This document shows positions 15,766 to 24,419 of a stretch of 64,000 bases of DNA, piece by piece (the first letter of the stretch is position 1; every line of letters starts with the position of its first letter). Both the position numbers and the translations under genes were made by a program. The stretch comes from Flavilitoribacter nigricans DSM 23189 = NBRC 102662 (GTDB lineage: Bacteria; Bacteroidota; Bacteroidia; Chitinophagales; Saprospiraceae). The notes beneath the pieces were generated by a model. It searched no databases. It was not told the origin of the DNA and saw only the letters and a program-made list of their open reading frames with translations. Where the stretch lies: assembly GCF_002646595.1 (NCBI RefSeq), contig NZ_PDUD01000018.1:310001-374000 (forward strand). The letters are read 5' to 3'.

Positions 15766-17350
15766 ACATCTTTAATTCCATCCAGGGCAGTTTGATCACG
15801 CCAACGCCCCAGGGCAATTGCTCCAGTAGGACATCCTGGGGCTTGCGTTCCACGATAAGTTTCCATCCGTCGGAAGTGTACTGCAGCTTACCGGTGCGCA
15901 GCAGGAAATTGGCTCTCAGACCATCCGTTGAGGTGGTTCCCAGGGCTTTCCAGTAATTGAGGATCACGGATAATAATCGGTCCGCTTCCTCTTTATCACT
16001 TTCATCCAGAGTGACCCGTTTGCGAATGGGTTCGTCCAGGCTGAACCCGCAAAGGACCTTATTGAATACCATCTCCGCTTCGGGTACCTCCGTATTTTTG
16101 GCGGCGAGGTACTGTAGGAGGTGTACCGCCTTTTCCCGCGCCGTCTGATTCACGAATTCGCCCTGACGGCAAAGTCCAAGTTTTTGAAAAAAGAGCGACA
16201 GATAGGGATGTAGAAGTACCAGTCCGGCGTTGTGGATATAGATACCTTCTCCGGGGTAAGTAGAAACCCGGTCTTCACTTTCAATCAGATCCTGCGCTTG
16301 CAGATATTTCAACAGATCGGGATCCACACCTTTTATCTCATTTAACTGCCGAACCAACTTGTTTTTTAGATCTGTACCCAGAACGTTAGCCCCGCGCAGC
16401 CAGTCTTTCAGCATTTTTTGTTCCTGTCTGGTCAACTGGAAGTTATTCATGTAATTCGCCAGACGGTTTCGATTTTCTTTATCCGTTTGATCTTTCTCCC
16501 GTAGAAGTTCTGCTTCTTTGGACGTAAGCTGCCCCTGTTTTACCAGGGAATCAAGCCGGGAAATCCAGTGTGTATCTTTAGAACGGAGCTGGTACTGTGC
16601 GTCCCAAAAGGCCCAGGCTGAAGCCCGGAGCAAGAAATTATCGTCGCCAGTTAAGCCGGCACCCACCCGCGCCAACAAATAATGCCGCAGGCTTTCTCCC
16701 TTGTGATCGCGGAAAGCGGGGAATATGCGAAGCAGCTGTACCCCTAGTTCTTCCAGACCTTGCCGGGCAGAGTCCAACTCACTTTTACCCCAATACGCTT
16801 CCAGTAATTTATCCTGCAGCTCCGGACTTAATTGTCGAAGGAAACGTTGACGGTTTCGTTCCCGATCCAGATGGAATCCCGGAAGAGCCCGACGAATTAA
16901 TCCGGCCTGTTGTCCGATCAATTCCTCCAGGCCTGATTCCAGTTGCTGCCAATTGCCGTTCTCCCACCACCAGGGGTAATGCCCGTGGTTGATGATATAA
17001 GCCAGTGTTTCGAGTAGATGACCGGCTTTAGAGTAATTTTGGGGGTTCTCCGCCTGCATTTCCTCCCGCTTCTCGGCTAGCCGTTTGGAGATCGCTGTTG
17101 TGAGCCGGGGGACCAACTCTTCAAGATTGAGTTTTTGCCGGTCCCAGTCCAGGTTGACGTCGAGCTCATCCAGTCGCAGATAGGTGTCGGTCGGGGCCAC
17201 CTGGTTAAAGACCTCCTCCAGACCGGGCAATAAGGTCTCTTGCAACACCGCAGTCAGTTGACGACTCAGATGGTCTGCCTCCTTTCGACTACCCGGCAAA
17301 TTGATCTCCGCCCGGAGTCGCTCGATAATATGTCGCTGCTGGTCGGCCAT
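15752..17350 (-). CDS. Contractile injection system tape-measure protein (Afp14-like)
   Basis: A 532-aa protein. The ATG at 17350 is preferred over an in-frame TTG nine bases upstream. The N-terminus (MADQQRHIIERLRAEINLPG, then an LxLDELDVNLD segment) is the hallmark of the CIS_TMP family found in eCIS loci. The rest is largely helical with repeated polar helices, ending in a conserved-looking block with YIHNAGLVLLHPYLSLFF (about 370-390) and WKLIVERKPQDVLLEQLPW near the end. In Afp-type particles this protein sets tube length. It is 9 bp after the PKD protein and overlaps the toxin start by 14 bp, implying translational coupling of cargo to structural synthesis. Confidence 0.85.
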   Translation of the reverse strand: MADQQRHIIERLRAEINLPGSRKEADHLSRQLTAVLQETLLPGLEEVFNQVAPTDTYLRLDELDVNLDWDRQKLNLEELVPRLTTAISKRLAEKREEMQAENPQNYSKAGHLLETLAYIINHGHYPWWWENGNWQQLESGLEELIGQQAGLIRRALPGFHLDRERNRQRFLRQLSPELQDKLLEAYWGKSELDSARQGLEELGVQLLRIFPAFRDHKGESLRHYLLARVGAGLTGDDNFLLRASAWAFWDAQYQLRSKDTHWISRLDSLVKQGQLTSKEAELLREKDQTDKENRNRLANYMNNFQLTRQEQKMLKDWLRGANVLGTDLKNKLVRQLNEIKGVDPDLLKYLQAQDLIESEDRVSTYPGEGIYIHNAGLVLLHPYLSLFFQKLGLCRQGEFVNQTAREKAVHLLQYLAAKNTEVPEAEMVFNKVLCGFSLDEPIRKRVTLDESDKEEADRLLSVILNYWKALGTTSTDGLRANFLLRTGKLQYTSDGWKLIVERKPQDVLLEQLPWGVGVIKLPWMELKMFVEW

Positions 17351-17359
17351 CGCTAGCAA

Positions 17360-20300
17360 TTAGGAAGTTATGACTTCCAGGATACGTTGAATCCGTGAAA
17401 GGATCTGAATGTCCTTGATCTTGGTTTCGGCCAGGTACTGCTTCAGGTATTTGATCAGCAGGGCTCCTTCGAAACCAGGCCCGGTGCCTTCCTCAAAATA
17501 TTTCGGGAAGCGGGAACGAATGATCTTCATATGCCGGTAGAAATCATTGAGTAAGGATTGCAGAGCAAAGTCTTCGCGCAAGCCTTCCTGACAGCCGATC
17601 AGCGCCAGCAGCAGCCGGAGCAGATAGGCACTCATGGCCCGCGCGGAGGCAGCATCTTCCGTTTGGGAGCTGAGGTATTCCTCCATGACGGCCGCCAGTT
17701 CGGTGATCGTTCCGAAGATCTCTCCGTTCAGACGGCCGGAGAAATAGAGTGTGCGGCTCTTTTCGTCATCGAGTTTCTTGTAGAAAGATTGCAGGGTTTT
17801 ACTAAAGGCGACTTCTTTGAGGAATAAAGGCTTCTGTAGCAATTCGATCACTACCTGACCGTCCGTTTCGATCACTTTCATACCTTTTTCCATACATTCC
17901 GGATCTACCTTGATCAGGGAGGACAGGTCAATCGTGATCTTTTCCTCTTTGGTTTCGGAACACTCGCCGTTGGTGACGATCAGCCGGATCGTCAGTTCAT
18001 TGGAATCCTGCAATTCGAAGAAACTGAACTGATAGGTATGAGTCGGGCTCTTTTCCCGACTGGTATTTCCGTCGCCGAAACTCCAGTTCCACGTTAGTTT
18101 TTCGCCTTCTTTTTCAACCGTACTATTCTCCAGACTCACGGGTACGATCACCAGTTCGCCTTTTTCACTCGGCGTTTTCAGGTTAACCTCAAATTCGGGT
18201 TCCGGCCGGCGGTAGATGCGCAGACTGGTATCCGTTTCCTGATCATTTACGGTAAACCGAATGGTGGAATTCAGCAGGTCTTCGGTAACGGCCGACGGTT
18301 CGAAGAAATAGCGTTCTCCGTCGCGAACAACCAGTTCGGCATTGTCGACATCCGGCTCTACTACCCCATCGGTTGGCGTCACTTCGAAAGGCAGACGACC
18401 CGGTGCGTCGGAAAGATCCTCTTTGATGCAGATGAAGGCCACCGGCAAACGCAGATCCACCCGCTGGCGGGGCAGTACGAATACCATCGGCGGCAAATCA
18501 GAACAACAGCGATACGGCAGGCAGAAGTCTGCGATGACCGTGTAACGCGACACATTGGGTTCGAAACCGTCCGTGTTACCCAGCGTGATCCCTTCAAAAA
18601 CCGCACCCTGAATGAGTCCCACCAGATTGTTGCTCACGCCAGTGACCAGTTGGTAGTCCTTGATGGTATTTTCTACATTGATCAGTTTGTGGTTATCGAT
18701 CAGGTATTTAGCAAATTCATCGGGCCGTTTGGTTAGTTCTTTACGCTGTACCTTTTCGGATGCCCGTTTGATACTGAGGCCCTTCCGCAACGCGAGTTTT
18801 TGAGAACGTTCCTGCAGCAGGTTGGCTTTCAGATCAGTTACCGCAAAATTTTTCGGACTAATGGCGTTACTTACCCCCTTGAGCAGGTCCAGTTTCGGAG
18901 CGATGGGGGCGATCGGCTGTACCGGCGTCAGGCCCGGAATAACCGTAATGGGCGGTACTAGGCCGGTCTGGGCTTCTTCGTCTTTATACACCATTACGAA
19001 TGTACCGCCGGTGGGCACCCCGCCTTTGTGTTCCAAACCCGGATGTTTGGTCGCGTAGTTCGACAGATTGGTCAGTTCCAGGATCTGTTCCCGCCGACGC
19101 AGGAATTCGTCCATCAATACCTCGATCTTCTTCGCCGCACAGGCATTCAACTCCAGTTGATTGAGCAGCAGGAGATAATCCCGTTCGTAACCCTTTTCTT
19201 CGTATCCGTCCTCGTTGATGCGCGCCAGGACTTCCCGTTTGGCCCGTTGCACGGAACTCACCAGGTCAGCGATCGCTTTTTTATAGGCGGCGATCGATTC
19301 CGGAGTGAGATCGCTCAGGTCTTCGGGTTGCTGGTCGGCCATATACTGCAGTCGCGATATGATATTGACCGGCACTTCTACCCCGATCACCAGGTCCGTC
19401 GGGCTTAGGGTAGCTATGTCGATCCCCTTTTCCTCAAAACCTTTGTAAACATTATCCAAAATACTTTCCCGCCATTCCGGTCCGGAGATACTGATCTTTT
19501 GATCAAACACCCCTTTCACCTGCTTACCGATCGCTTTATCGTCAGCGACGATACTGTCCTTGACCGTGCGGTTCTGAATGGCTACGCCCCCCACCGGGGT
19601 AAATATCGTATCCCCCTTGACCGCACCGCTTAAAGCCGAGGCCGTAGTGGCAGTTGCCGTCGGTGTCAGTTTGGCCAGGTTTAAATTGGTGGCCGTCAGC
19701 AGATTGGTAGCGATATTGGAAGTAATGCCGAAAGTCTCCACGCTGCCTGCACTGACCGTCCCCACATTGAAAACCCCACCGGTAGCGATCCCCAGATTCG
19801 TCCGGCCGGAAAACATAGTGGGCGTGCTGGCCCGACGCATGCCCGTGGTCAGGATCGGGTTAATCGTCAAACCGCCGGTATAATTAAGGTGCGTGCCGGG
19901 TTCTTCCATACTGAAAGCCGAGAAAAAGCCGGCTGCATTTTCGGAGAGGCAGGTTTGTTCCGCCTTCCAGGCATCCAGTAGGGCTTCCAGGTCCTGGAAG
20001 AAATACCGATAATCCTCCAGGTTAAATTCCGTGCTTTCTGCGCCCAGCCTGAGGGCAACGATATCGAAGGTCAGTCCTTTTTCCGAACGCAATTTTATCA
20101 GTTCATCGAGCGCATCACCGTAGGAACGTCCCAGGTGACCCTCTACCCGGTAGAAATCATTCCCTTCGTGCTCAAAGTCAAGCGGACTGCGAACCGAAGC
20201 CTCTTCGGAATATTTATCCGCGTGGTAGGACAAGGTTTCTTCCTCCTGCCCGCGCTGGGTATTTTTAATGTTCCAGTTTTCCAGCAGATCGGCGGAAACA

Positions 20301-21553
20301 TCGTAGTAATACGGTATGGCCTTTTCGGATAGTTGGGTGGAAGCCTTCAGGCTCGGCGTTACCCGCAGATCATCAAATAGTTTCTGCGGATCGGTATAAT
20401 CCGTCATCAAGTAATTTAGTCGCAAATAAAGGCTCTGTACCTGGAGCAGGCGACGATCATTATTGGTGTTGACCGGTGAAGGGTAAAAATGATGACGGAA
20501 ACTGATATCTGCCGAGGGTTCTACTGCGGACAGCAAGCCCAACATCAGGTGATGGGGGAATGCGTCTACTGCCGGCAGGCACTCCACCAGTACTTCGTAC
20601 AATTCATCTCTGATCTCCGTATAAGCCTGCACCAGATCTTCGTAGTGACCGTAACGGTACTGGAAAGCGATCGGCAACTGGCGACCGCTGATCGTTGTCG
20701 GAAAAAAATCATCAAAATGTTTTTCCCACGCGATCGCTTCCACGGCTCCATCGGGATCCAGCACAGCTCCAAAACCGGAAGCCAGATCATTCAGACCGTT
20801 CAATAGTCTTTCCCGGTTTTCCCCGATTGCTTTGGCGTAGGCATTTACCAGGGTCCGGTAGGAAGCCGCTGCTTTGCCGTCAATCGCCACCCGGGGTGCC
20901 CGTAGGCGCGGCAGATTAAAGTAGGATTTCAGCAGATTCCCGTACTTTCGGTAAATGGCATCTGACTCTTCAATAATGGTCCGGGCGTCCGTAGACCGGA
21001 TGAGCAGGAAACGCAAATCAGCCACCTGCTCTTCTCCCTGATTATTACAGTCCTGGGGGCTACAGATATCCAGTGACCGGGCGTAATTGTCCAGATAAGC
21101 CAGGACGACCATGTCTTCCAGGTCCACGTTCGTCTCCCCGGTAAAGTCCGTCAGGGGATGTACTTCCCGGTCTTCGTCCTGGGTACCGTCAACCAGTTCC
21201 CACAGTTCGAACCGCTGGGTATCGGAATCTTTATCCCAAAATGCGGGGTATTTGGCTTTATTATCTTCGAAAACCGCGAATTCCTTCAGCGTTTTGTTCT
21301 GAGGTAAATGGATCAGATCGCCGTCCGTCGTGACCCCACAGCCGCTACTGACCACGATAGCGTCGGCGGCCTCATTAATCTGCAGTTTCAGACCGCAAGC
21401 AATGCCAACGCCCACGAGGCAGGTCCTGGTCAGGCGGTGCTGAGTCTCAAAATAGTCGATCAGCCGGTTCAACTGGCCTGCGGTGAGTACCTGATTATCC
21501 TGAAACCGGAAATATTCCCGGGCCGGCTGCTGTAATTTAATCGTTGTCGGCAT
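17360..21553 (-). CDS. Large eCIS protein with a PKD domain, possible fibre or baseplate accessory
   Basis: A 1397-aa protein of a type found in eCIS clusters between the wedge genes and the tape measure. The N-terminus (QDNQVLTAGQLNRLIDYFE, then a beta region with GVGIACGLKL) looks like a particle-attachment domain. A long middle region (about 200-900) is mixed helical with a Thr/Ala-rich patch around 585-665. It is followed by an Ig-like stretch and a PKD domain centred on F1159-GDG (about 1110-1205), then a helical C-terminal 170 residues. PKD domains mediate surface or carbohydrate contacts, so a tail fibre or baseplate cage is plausible; no separate Afp13-like fibre gene is present. It overlaps the upstream wedge gene by 17 bp. 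Confidence 0.75.
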   Translation of the reverse strand: MPTTIKLQQPAREYFRFQDNQVLTAGQLNRLIDYFETQHRLTRTCLVGVGIACGLKLQINEAADAIVVSSGCGVTTDGDLIHLPQNKTLKEFAVFEDNKAKYPAFWDKDSDTQRFELWELVDGTQDEDREVHPLTDFTGETNVDLEDMVVLAYLDNYARSLDICSPQDCNNQGEEQVADLRFLLIRSTDARTIIEESDAIYRKYGNLLKSYFNLPRLRAPRVAIDGKAAASYRTLVNAYAKAIGENRERLLNGLNDLASGFGAVLDPDGAVEAIAWEKHFDDFFPTTISGRQLPIAFQYRYGHYEDLVQAYTEIRDELYEVLVECLPAVDAFPHHLMLGLLSAVEPSADISFRHHFYPSPVNTNNDRRLLQVQSLYLRLNYLMTDYTDPQKLFDDLRVTPSLKASTQLSEKAIPYYYDVSADLLENWNIKNTQRGQEEETLSYHADKYSEEASVRSPLDFEHEGNDFYRVEGHLGRSYGDALDELIKLRSEKGLTFDIVALRLGAESTEFNLEDYRYFFQDLEALLDAWKAEQTCLSENAAGFFSAFSMEEPGTHLNYTGGLTINPILTTGMRRASTPTMFSGRTNLGIATGGVFNVGTVSAGSVETFGITSNIATNLLTATNLNLAKLTPTATATTASALSGAVKGDTIFTPVGGVAIQNRTVKDSIVADDKAIGKQVKGVFDQKISISGPEWRESILDNVYKGFEEKGIDIATLSPTDLVIGVEVPVNIISRLQYMADQQPEDLSDLTPESIAAYKKAIADLVSSVQRAKREVLARINEDGYEEKGYERDYLLLLNQLELNACAAKKIEVLMDEFLRRREQILELTNLSNYATKHPGLEHKGGVPTGGTFVMVYKDEEAQTGLVPPITVIPGLTPVQPIAPIAPKLDLLKGVSNAISPKNFAVTDLKANLLQERSQKLALRKGLSIKRASEKVQRKELTKRPDEFAKYLIDNHKLINVENTIKDYQLVTGVSNNLVGLIQGAVFEGITLGNTDGFEPNVSRYTVIADFCLPYRCCSDLPPMVFVLPRQRVDLRLPVAFICIKEDLSDAPGRLPFEVTPTDGVVEPDVDNAELVVRDGERYFFEPSAVTEDLLNSTIRFTVNDQETDTSLRIYRRPEPEFEVNLKTPSEKGELVIVPVSLENSTVEKEGEKLTWNWSFGDGNTSREKSPTHTYQFSFFELQDSNELTIRLIVTNGECSETKEEKITIDLSSLIKVDPECMEKGMKVIETDGQVVIELLQKPLFLKEVAFSKTLQSFYKKLDDEKSRTLYFSGRLNGEIFGTITELAAVMEEYLSSQTEDAASARAMSAYLLRLLLALIGCQEGLREDFALQSLLNDFYRHMKIIRSRFPKYFEEGTGPGFEGALLIKYLKQYLAETKIKDIQILSRIQRILEVITS

Positions 21554-24419
21554 GCTTATCTTGGTTTTGGAGATTTCCTAAAAATGTTCTGTTCAAAACG
21601 ACGGGATTGTCTTCTTCCTCTTCGCCTTCATCTACACAATCGTGCAGGGTGCCCGGCCAGTAAACCGTTCGCAAACTGTCGAGCTGGCGGAGGAATTCCG
21701 TGAGTAATTCATCGTCCACCTGCTGATCCGGCTGATTCGCCCGCGCTTCCAGCAACTGCCGGTAGATCTGTTCGAAATCGCGCATCTGCTCCGGTCCGAT
21801 CCAGCAGATCTTCGGCATGATATGGGCCGGAGTTTCCAAACGGATGAGGCGTTCCAAAAACTGCCGGTAATCCGGATCCCCGAACCGGCGGGTCCACCCG
21901 GGCAGTACAATGCTGACCCGGAAAGAATAGGGATCCAATGGCTGGCATTTATCCTTTAACAGATCGACACAGGTGGGGTAAAAAACTTCCGGTGGAGCAT
22001 CTTTACGTTCGATATCCGGACGAAGCAGTATGTGTTCGATCACGTACATGCCTTCGATGGCGATATGTTTTCCGCTCAAAAAATCAGCCACGTAATCACG
22101 GGCCGCGATCGCTTCGGCTTCACTATTGAAATATTCGATCCGGCGGCCGATCACTTCGCCGGCGCCGTCTTCGACGTTGAAATACCACTGTTCTTCGTCC
22201 TGGGTCTTTTTAACGGTCATATTGGCGGGGTCCTGGGCCTTTTCGAAGGTCAGTTCAAGTTCTTCCACCGCTTCCGCTTTAACCTTATAATGACGGCTGC
22301 TGCTCAGAATGATCTTAGCCTGATTATCGCGGATCCGCCACCGGAATTCACTGATGTCGTCCACATCCACTTCCTGGTAGAATTCGTAAGAGACGCCGAA
22401 AAGGTCTTCGCGCCGGATCGTATCGAAACCGGCCAGACGCCCCAGTCTGCGCTGCAGGCCGGACACATTGTCCGTATCCCAGAAAGCATCCAGTGATTCG
22501 TAATAATTGTAGGCACAGGCCCGACGGGAACTCAGGCTGGGATAATCCCGGAGAAAGGCCTCCTTCTGCCCGATCAAAAAAGCCGGCACCTTAGCGTCAA
22601 AGCGGTCGTACAGCATAAAGGCGTAATCGCTGAACCGCTCGGCAAAGCGGGCGATCAGATGATCGAGTTGCTGGTGCCTTCGCTGGTAAAAGTCATCATA
22701 GTTGGCCAGTAGGTCATTCAGGCGATCTTCGGCCTGCTCGTAACCTACGAAGATATCTCCCAGGTCTTTCACGCTCTCTACCGCCTGGGTGAAGTAGGTA
22801 GCCTTGAGCTCCTTATCCGCACTCAACAGGTTTTTGACTGCTCCCAACTGGGCAAAGTAGGTAGCCAGGATCTGATCGAAGAAATTCAGGTAGGCTTTCA
22901 GCTGACGGGCTTTGGCCAAACGATAGGGTCGCTCTTCTTCCGGCACCGGGGGTAATCCTTTGGGGCCTACCCCGTAGGTATCGGGCAGGTCGTTCTGAAG
23001 GCTGTAATATTTTGCCGGATCACGGTATCGTCCCATAGGCATCGGCAGATCCTGCAGGCGTTGGTCAAAACGATCCTGCTGCTGATCATCCTCTTCGGCC
23101 AGCCACAGTTGTTTTACAAAAGTCTTTCGAACGTTGACCGGCAGAAAATCTTTAAAGAATTTAAAGTTGGAACCGGTGAAACACAGCACCGGCTGTACAT
23201 CCGGCGGCAAACAGATCTTCCACTGCAGATCGGCGTTGGTGATCTGCCCGCATTTACAATCATCCTCATTTTCCGCCGGCTCGCAAAGACTGATGATCAG
23301 ATCTCTAACCTCTTTCACGCCTTCCACTTCCTGGAGTAAATTGATCAGATCCGATACCCGCACTTCTCTTCTCAGTCCAGCCGTTCTCAGTTCCTCATCT
23401 TTGATAAATCCGTGAAAGGCCAGTTGATCGTACAGGGCTTCCCGGATGAGATCCAGGTTGCCGGCGGGATCGTCCAACAATTCATCGCTTCCCAGCAAAC
23501 CGGCAATCGTTTCTGGCTGATCCTGAATAATGGTCAACAGATCTTCCTGCCCGATCAGTGCGTGTAGCAGTGCATCGTAGGCCAGCGTATCCTGCATGAA
23601 CAGCGGGCCTTTGAAAATAGAATCTATCGACAATTCCGGATCGGCCAGCATTTCCTCCAGGGAATAAAAGCGAACGGACGGCGTCAGATAATTTTGGATG
23701 ACGCGCAGCATACGCGCATTGGTTCGCTCGGCATTGGCGGTAGGTTCCAGTTCGATCTCACCGCAAACGACGATCTCCTGTTGTGCCACCGTTTGAATAT
23801 CTACCAGATCTTCGCACAGATTCCGGTTGCGTTGGTACACCTTCCGTACCTCGTCTTTGATCCTGGCTTCGGCTTCGGCTCTTTTCGTCTTGGACAGCAG
23901 GCGCAGTTCGTCCTCGTACTCGATCTTGATGGCATTCAGCCCGCGGAGCCGATAGGAACGTACTTTGGGAGAATCGGGAAAAGGCTGGTAGCTGCTCCTC
24001 GGCATTTCTTTTTCATCGTCTACCGCAAAATCCACCTGCACCTCCGGTTTCACCGTGGATAACCAGGCATTTTTTACGCCTCGGATATTGATCAGTAATT
24101 TCCGGTAATCCAGCGGGGTCAATGGAGCGTTCGGGAGGATACGGATCGCCGAATGGAACTGGCGGTGCATCTCCAATAAGTTATTGTCTTTGGACGCCAA
24201 AAGGTCTTCCACCGGCATCCCGATCCGCATGCCCAGATCCGTCAGAGCGTAACACAGTACTTCCAATAGGGTAATGCCGGGATCAGAGGCATTGTATTCC
24301 GTCCAGTACTGGTTCGCCAGTCGTTCAATATGAAGCCGTCCCTCCTCCCGTAAGCGGTCATAATCCCGATCGGGAGATCCCGACACGTCCTTCGGTATGC
24401 TCAGTAAACTCGTATTCAT
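21537..24419 (-). CDS. eCIS baseplate wedge protein (Afp12-like)
   Basis: A 960-aa protein whose N-terminal block contains the signature YWTEYNASDPGITLLEVLCY, shared by contractile-tail wedge proteins that pair with baseplate J. The middle of the protein (about 480-640) is helical with many charged residues, and the C-terminal third carries beta-rich segments ending near a PAHIMPKICWIG motif. By order (directly after the baseplate J gene, with a 4-bp ATGA overlap) and size it corresponds to Afp12/gp7-type wedges, which join the hub to the sheath. The C-terminal tail is acidic (EEEEDNPVV). No enzymatic motif is visible. Confidence 0.8.
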   Translation of the reverse strand: MNTSLLSIPKDVSGSPDRDYDRLREEGRLHIERLANQYWTEYNASDPGITLLEVLCYALTDLGMRIGMPVEDLLASKDNNLLEMHRQFHSAIRILPNAPLTPLDYRKLLINIRGVKNAWLSTVKPEVQVDFAVDDEKEMPRSSYQPFPDSPKVRSYRLRGLNAIKIEYEDELRLLSKTKRAEAEARIKDEVRKVYQRNRNLCEDLVDIQTVAQQEIVVCGEIELEPTANAERTNARMLRVIQNYLTPSVRFYSLEEMLADPELSIDSIFKGPLFMQDTLAYDALLHALIGQEDLLTIIQDQPETIAGLLGSDELLDDPAGNLDLIREALYDQLAFHGFIKDEELRTAGLRREVRVSDLINLLQEVEGVKEVRDLIISLCEPAENEDDCKCGQITNADLQWKICLPPDVQPVLCFTGSNFKFFKDFLPVNVRKTFVKQLWLAEEDDQQQDRFDQRLQDLPMPMGRYRDPAKYYSLQNDLPDTYGVGPKGLPPVPEEERPYRLAKARQLKAYLNFFDQILATYFAQLGAVKNLLSADKELKATYFTQAVESVKDLGDIFVGYEQAEDRLNDLLANYDDFYQRRHQQLDHLIARFAERFSDYAFMLYDRFDAKVPAFLIGQKEAFLRDYPSLSSRRACAYNYYESLDAFWDTDNVSGLQRRLGRLAGFDTIRREDLFGVSYEFYQEVDVDDISEFRWRIRDNQAKIILSSSRHYKVKAEAVEELELTFEKAQDPANMTVKKTQDEEQWYFNVEDGAGEVIGRRIEYFNSEAEAIAARDYVADFLSGKHIAIEGMYVIEHILLRPDIERKDAPPEVFYPTCVDLLKDKCQPLDPYSFRVSIVLPGWTRRFGDPDYRQFLERLIRLETPAHIMPKICWIGPEQMRDFEQIYRQLLEARANQPDQQVDDELLTEFLRQLDSLRTVYWPGTLHDCVDEGEEEEDNPVVLNRTFLGNLQNQDKHADND

